Below the pieces are notes generated by a model. The model did not search any database. It had not been told where the DNA came from and saw nothing but the letters and a program-made list of their open reading frames with translations. The position numbers and the translations under genes are program-made. This document shows, piece after piece, positions 22,434-26,353 of a stretch of DNA of 26,353 nucleotides. Every line of letters begins with the position of its first letter. Positions within the stretch are counted from its first letter, which is position 1. Source of the stretch: Verrucomicrobiota bacterium (lineage in GTDB: Bacteria > Verrucomicrobiota > Verrucomicrobiia > Opitutales > Opitutaceae); the NCBI GenBank assembly GCA_023386835.1, contig JAEWIY010000189.1, forward strand, positions 1 through 26,353, in the 5' to 3' direction.

Positions 22434-25400
22434 TCAGGTGGCCCGCGGGGTGGATTGCTCACGGCGGCGTTCGGCCCAGTCGTACAGCACCGGCAGCACG
22501 ATCAGCGTGAGAAAGGTCGAGGTGACGACGCCCCCGATCACCACGGTGGCGAGCGGACGCTGCACTTCGGCGCCGGGGCCGGTGGCGAGAGCCATCGGCA
22601 GGAAACCGAGCGATGCAACGAGCGCCGTCATCAGTTTCGGCCGCAACCGGGTGAGTGTGCCCTCGAGCACGGCCGGGCGCAGGTCCCGGCCTTGGGCGCG
22701 CAGCTGGTTGATGAAGCTGATCAGCATGATGCCGTTCAGCACCGCGATGCCGGAGAGCGCGATGAAACCAACGGCCGCCGACAGCGTAAACGGCAGGCCA
22801 CGGAGCCACAGAGACGCCACTCCGCCAGTGGCGGCCAGCGGCACCGAGACAAAGATCAGCGCCGCCTGACGGGCGCTGCCAAAGCTGACGTAAATCAGGC
22901 CGAAGATGAGCAGCAGGGCGGCGGGAACAATCACGCCCAGCCGAGCCCGCGCGGCCTGCAGATTCCGATACTGGCCGCCGAACTCGAAGAAGTATCCGTC
23001 CGGCAGTGACAGCTCCGCCTCCAGTCGTGCGCGGGCCTCGCGCACAAATCCCTCCGTGTCACGTCCGCGCACGTTGATCAGGATGGCAACTCGACGTTGC
23101 GCGTCCTCGCGCGTGAGCGTGCCGATCCGCTCCTCCACGGTGAGCTCGGCAACACGCGCGAGGGGCACCTGTTCTCCCGCTTCACCGCTCACCGGCAACT
23201 GCTGCAGCCCGGCGAGATCAAGCCGTTGCGCCTCGGGCAGCCGTACCACCACCGGATAACGGCGATTTCCGTCGAGAATCGAACCGGCTTCCGCGCCGCC
23301 CAAGCCGGTGCTGACGACCCGATTGATGTCCGCCGTGTGCAGGTTCAATCGCCGCAACGCTTCGCGGCGCGGTGTGATCTCCAGCATTGGCACACGGCCC
23401 AGCGCCTCGAACTCGACGTCACCTCCACCCGGCACCTCACGCAGGATGTCGCGCGCCTCCGCCGCCAAACGTTCGAGTTCCGCGTAGTCGTCGCCGTACA
23501 GCTTGAGGGAAAGATCCGCGCGCGCCCCGGCCATGATCTCATTGAACCGCATCTGGATCGGCTGCGTGAACAGGTAGCTTTGCCCCGGCACGACGCGAAC
23601 CAGTTCGTCGCGCATGAGCTCGACGAGATCCGCCTTGTTGGCCCGGCGTCCGTTGATTTCACGCCACTGGTCGCGCGGTTGGAAGAACACGTAGGTGTCG
23701 GCCACGTTCGGCCCCATCGGGTCAGTTGCGATCTCGGCCGTGCCAATTCGTGCGAAGAGGTGGCTGATCTCCGGGAAGCGTTCGAGCAGCAGGCGTTCCG
23801 AGGCCTTCTGCAGGGCCACCGATTCGCGAACGCCCACGCTGTTGCCGCGTATCATTTGGATGGCGACAGCACCTTCGTCGAGTTGCGGGATGAACTCCGC
23901 GCCCAGCCGGTTGAACAGCCACAGCGATCCGCCGAAAAGCAGGGCCGCCAGCCCGATCACGACCCAACGCGCACGCAAGGCCGCCGCGAGCAGCGGTTGG
24001 TAAAGCGCCTTTGTGCCGCGGACGAGCCAGTTGTCTCGCTCCTTGATCCGCCCGCGCAGGAACCACGAGCACAGCACGGGCATCAACGTCAGCGCGATCA
24101 CCAGCGCGCCGACGAGCGCAAGCATGACGGCGACGGCCATCGGTCGGAACATCTTCCCTTCGATTCCGGTGAGCGCCAGCACCGGCACGTAGACGAGGGT
24201 GATGATCAGCACCCCGAAGAACATCGGGCGCGCCACCTCGCGCGCCGAGGTGCGCACTTCCGCGCGCCGTTCGTCAGCGGTCAGCGCGCGCCCGAGCGCC
24301 TGCTGCCTCTCCGCAACATGGCGCTGGATGTTCTCCACCATCACGATTGCACCGTCGACGATCAGCCCAAAATCGATCGCGCCGAGACTCATCAGGTTGG
24401 CGCTGATTCCCGCCTCCACGAGGCCCGTCAGCATGAACAGGAACGAGAGCGGGATCGCCAGCGTCACGATCACGGCTGCGCGCCAGTTGCCGAGGAACAG
24501 GAAGAGCACCGCCGCGACGAGAATCGCGCCTTCGAACAAGTTGGTCTCAACGGTGCGGATGGTTGCGTTGACGAGATCCGAGCGGTCGTAAACCACCCGA
24601 ATTTCCACCTCCCGCGGCAGTTTGGTCCCGATCTCCTCCAAACGTTCCACGACGGCCTGCGAAACGGCGCGCGCATTCCCGCCGGCCAGCATGATGGCCG
24701 CTCCGGTAACCGTCTCCTCGCCATCCTCCGTGGAGGCGCCCATCCGAACCGCGGAGCCGATGGTGACTTGCGCCAGGTCGCGAACCAGCAATGGCTGGCT
24801 GGCACCGGCAAACTTCACGGGCACGCTGGCCAGGTGTTCGATCGTGCGCGCCCGGGTATCCGCGCGCACCACGATCGCTTCACCACCGAGCTCCAGCACT
24901 CCGCCACCGGCGTTTTCTGTGCTTTCCGCGATGACGCGGACGAGTTCGTCAAACGTCACGCCAGCCGCCGCGAGTTTTGCGACGTCGGGCTCGATCACAA
25001 TCTGCCGCTCGAATCCGCCGATCGCATTCACCTCGGCCAGCCCGGGCGTGCTGCGCAGCCAGGGCTTGATCGTATAATCGTGCAACAAACGCAGCTCCTG
25101 CAGCCGTTCATCCACGCCTGAGGGGATGCTCTCCGCCCCTTCCTTGTAGCGAACCGTATAATACACGATCTCACCCAAGCCCGTGCTGATCGGGGCCAAG
25201 GCCGGCATCACGTCCGCGGGGAGCTGTCCACGCACGCGCGCCAGCCTTTCGGTGACGAGCTGCCGGGTGCGATACACGTCGATGTCGTCGGTGAACGTCA
25301 TCGTCACCTGCGAGAGCCCGAACTTCGACAGCGAGCGCAGCTCAACCAGGTCTGGAAGCCCGGCCATTTCCGCCTCGATCGGCCACGTCACGAGCAACTC

Positions 25401-25583
25401 GATCTCCTCGGGCGCGAGGCTCGCGACCTCGGTATTGATCTGGACCTGCGGGCTGGTGATGTCCGGCACGGCGTCGATCGGCAGCCGTGTGGCGGACCAC
25501 AGGCCGACGGCGACCAGCAGCGCCGCCACGGTCAGGATCAAGCCGCGGCGCTGAAGCGAAAAGTCGATGAGCCGTTCCAGCAT
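22434..25583 (-). CDS. Heavy-metal efflux RND pump, CzcA/CusA family
   Basis: The 1049-residue inner-membrane proton antiporter has the length and layout of HME-type RND pumps: a first transmembrane helix near residues 14-33, LPIDAVPDITSPQVQINTEV, large periplasmic porter segments, and a second half that repeats the fold. Transmembrane helix 4 carries the family's proton-relay motif LGAIDFGLIVDGAIVMVEN (D404, D410 and E417). The porter segment GTAEIATDPMGPNVADTYVF looks closer to CzcA-type (Co/Zn/Cd) than to CusA, but the ion is not proven. The ATG at 25583 shares its A with the upstream stop (TGATG); a TTG one codon earlier is also possible. The operon order is outer-membrane factor, short adaptor, pump, Cys-tail protein. 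Confidence 0.93.
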   Translation of the reverse strand: MLERLIDFSLQRRGLILTVAALLVAVGLWSATRLPIDAVPDITSPQVQINTEVASLAPEEIELLVTWPIEAEMAGLPDLVELRSLSKFGLSQVTMTFTDDIDVYRTRQLVTERLARVRGQLPADVMPALAPISTGLGEIVYYTVRYKEGAESIPSGVDERLQELRLLHDYTIKPWLRSTPGLAEVNAIGGFERQIVIEPDVAKLAAAGVTFDELVRVIAESTENAGGGVLELGGEAIVVRADTRARTIEHLASVPVKFAGASQPLLVRDLAQVTIGSAVRMGASTEDGEETVTGAAIMLAGGNARAVSQAVVERLEEIGTKLPREVEIRVVYDRSDLVNATIRTVETNLFEGAILVAAVLFLFLGNWRAAVIVTLAIPLSFLFMLTGLVEAGISANLMSLGAIDFGLIVDGAIVMVENIQRHVAERQQALGRALTADERRAEVRTSAREVARPMFFGVLIITLVYVPVLALTGIEGKMFRPMAVAVMLALVGALVIALTLMPVLCSWFLRGRIKERDNWLVRGTKALYQPLLAAALRARWVVIGLAALLFGGSLWLFNRLGAEFIPQLDEGAVAIQMIRGNSVGVRESVALQKASERLLLERFPEISHLFARIGTAEIATDPMGPNVADTYVFFQPRDQWREINGRRANKADLVELMRDELVRVVPGQSYLFTQPIQMRFNEIMAGARADLSLKLYGDDYAELERLAAEARDILREVPGGGDVEFEALGRVPMLEITPRREALRRLNLHTADINRVVSTGLGGAEAGSILDGNRRYPVVVRLPEAQRLDLAGLQQLPVSGEAGEQVPLARVAELTVEERIGTLTREDAQRRVAILINVRGRDTEGFVREARARLEAELSLPDGYFFEFGGQYRNLQAARARLGVIVPAALLLIFGLIYVSFGSARQAALIFVSVPLAATGGVASLWLRGLPFTLSAAVGFIALSGIAVLNGIMLISFINQLRAQGRDLRPAVLEGTLTRLRPKLMTALVASLGFLPMALATGPGAEVQRPLATVVIGGVVTSTFLTLIVLPVLYDWAERRREQSTPRAT

Positions 25584-26029
25584 CAATGGCCATCGGCGCA
25601 GCCGACGCCCCCGTTCAAGGCCTGGATTTCGGAGAGCACCAGGGAGGACACGCCGTGCGACACGACCACATCTCCCTCGTACAACCCCTGGCGGATCTGC
25701 ACGGCCGTGTCACCGATCGACGCGACCTCCACCGGCGTGCGCAGGAACCAGTCGCCATTTTCCACATACACGAAATCGCCGCGGGCGCTCCGCAGCAGGG
25801 CGGCGGCGGGCACTTCGACAAACTCACCGGCGGGAGTGGCCTCGACGGTCTGCAGCCCGGCGAACTCGCGGGCGGGCGGCGTGAGCCGGACCCCGTGCCC
25901 GGCCTTGTATTCGGCCGCCGGCGACGGCCCGTGGTCATGCTGGTGCGCGTGCGCCGAGGAGGCGTTGCAGCCGCTGTGGATGAGCGCAATCGATGCAAGG
26001 GGGCCAAGCAGGAAGAGAGACCGCTTCAT
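25583..26029 (-). CDS. Short RND-adaptor-like periplasmic protein with His-rich N terminus
   Basis: The 148-residue protein has a signal peptide ending in SGC, a possible but weak lipobox. It is followed by a His-rich stretch (AHAHQHDHG), and the last residues are GCADGH. The region from about residue 70 resembles the C-terminal beta-barrel/membrane-proximal part of CusB/CzcB-type adaptors: VEVPAAALLRSARGDFVYVE, PVEVASIGDTAVQIRQGLYE, then GDVVVSHGVSSLVLSEIQAL. Usual adaptors have about 350-420 residues with a lipoyl domain and alpha-hairpin, which are missing here. No frameshift is evident, and the ends overlap the neighbouring genes as ATGA and TGATG, so it looks like an intact mini-adaptor. 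It may be a metal-binding feeder or a minimal adaptor; a separate full adaptor may lie outside the window. Confidence 0.8.
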   Translation of the reverse strand: MKRSLFLLGPLASIALIHSGCNASSAHAHQHDHGPSPAAEYKAGHGVRLTPPAREFAGLQTVEATPAGEFVEVPAAALLRSARGDFVYVENGDWFLRTPVEVASIGDTAVQIRQGLYEGDVVVSHGVSSLVLSEIQALNGGVGCADGH

Positions 26030-26353
26030 GGTGCAAGAGGTGTGACGAGAGGGGTTTTCAGTCCGGTGAGCCGTTCGAGTTCGAGTGCCGCCCTGACGGC
26101 TTCGGTTTCGGTGAGGAGCAGCGCTTCCACCGCCTCAAGGTACGCGGACTGCAACTCGACGTAGGTGCCAATGGGCACTGCGCCGAGGCGGTAGTGCCGG
26201 TCGGCGAGTGCCGCCGCTTCGCGAAACCGGTCGATCGGCTGGGCGGACCAGCGGCGGATTTCGTGAAGCTTATGCGCGTAGGTCTGCGCAGCTGTCAGCA
26301 CCTCGCGTTCAAGTTCGCGCTCCGCGACCCGCAACATCGCCTCGGCCTGGCGC
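26026..26353 (-). CDS. Outer-membrane efflux protein, TolC/CzcC-like (partial, runs off right edge)
   Basis: Only the C-terminal 108 or so residues are inside the window; the frame stays open to base 26353. The visible part is long amphipathic helix typical of the second half of outer-membrane efflux proteins: EREVLTAAQTYAHKLHEIRR, then AAALADRHYRLGAVPIGTYV, then ELQSAYLEAVEALLLTETEA and ALELERLTG near the end. The RLGAVPIGTYVELQ segment fits the family's conserved 'G..s..dlL.aq' turn. Its stop overlaps the adaptor start (ATGA). With the adaptor-like protein and RND pump it forms a tripartite metal-efflux operon. Confidence 0.8.
   Translation of the reverse strand, partial: RQAEAMLRVAERELEREVLTAAQTYAHKLHEIRRWSAQPIDRFREAAALADRHYRLGAVPIGTYVELQSAYLEAVEALLLTETEAVRAALELERLTGLKTPLVTPLAP

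Noticed and set aside
23097..25121. Long plus-strand open frame (674 codons) opposite the RND pump gene
   Set aside because: It is antisense to a clear CzcA-type gene. The protein is rich in Arg, His, Gln and Asp with no domain or signal, as expected from GC-rich codon structure on the other strand.
1..26353. tRNA, rRNA, transposase or phage genes
   Set aside because: I looked for them on both strands and saw no cloverleaf with a convincing acceptor/T-arm, no rRNA stretch, and no transposase or integrase motif in any frame.

Overview
The window is high-GC bacterial DNA with short intergenic gaps and few recognisable Shine-Dalgarno sequences. The gene content points to a free-living member of the Verrucomicrobiota, most likely near Opitutaceae. 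The clues are several exported DUF1080 and Tat-exported Gfo/Idh/MocA proteins, a surface protein carrying paired 'LVNLSIRAR...' repeats behind an Ig-like domain, and exported HEAT-repeat and discoidin-domain proteins. The taxonomic call is inference from gene families; there is no rRNA or tRNA in the window. No insertion sequence, phage gene or CRISPR array was seen.

Region A (1-4173) looks like a nitrogen-oxide or low-oxygen response module. A Crp/Fnr regulator without the FNR iron-sulfur cysteines is followed by a His-rich polytopic membrane protein. A second minus-strand operon encodes a cupin, a double-DUF2249 protein and another His-rich membrane protein that leaves the window at base 1. 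A single-domain DUF2249 gene diverges from the regulator. Two FNR/DNR-type palindromes (1895-1908 and 3887-3900) lie in front of these units, so the regulator probably controls all of them, including itself. Region B (4210-5832) is an orphan receiver-PAS-histidine kinase.

Region C (6163-10895) is about polysaccharides and the cell surface: an exported oligogalacturonate-lyase-like (PL22) protein, an exported CBM9-like/PKD protein in the same operon, and a divergent secreted Ig-like/repeat protein with a long glycine tract. A small cysteine-containing hypothetical gene follows (10966-11319).

Region D (11407-20672) is the most interesting part. A five-gene minus-strand operon encodes, in transcription order, a Tat-exported Gfo/Idh/MocA oxidoreductase, an exported HEAT-repeat protein, a second Tat-exported Gfo/Idh/MocA oxidoreductase, an exported fusion of a xylose-isomerase-like TIM barrel with a DUF1080 domain, and an exported F5/8-type-C protein. 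It ends at a strong hairpin. Upstream lie a second DUF1080 protein with a PAS-AraC regulator, and a divergent Tat-type Dabb-domain protein. Oxidation of a sugar hydroxyl to a ketone by Gfo/Idh/MocA enzymes, followed by glycosidic-bond cleavage by DUF1080 or TIM-barrel enzymes, is the logic of 3-keto-glycoside pathways. Here the whole set appears to be exported, which suggests an envelope-located oxidative glycoside-cleavage system.

Region E (20737-26353) has an unrecognised polytopic membrane protein, then a heavy-metal RND efflux operon read from the right edge leftwards: an outer-membrane TolC-like protein (partial), an unusually short adaptor-like protein with a His-rich N terminus, a CzcA/CusA-type pump, and a small exported protein with a four-cysteine tail.
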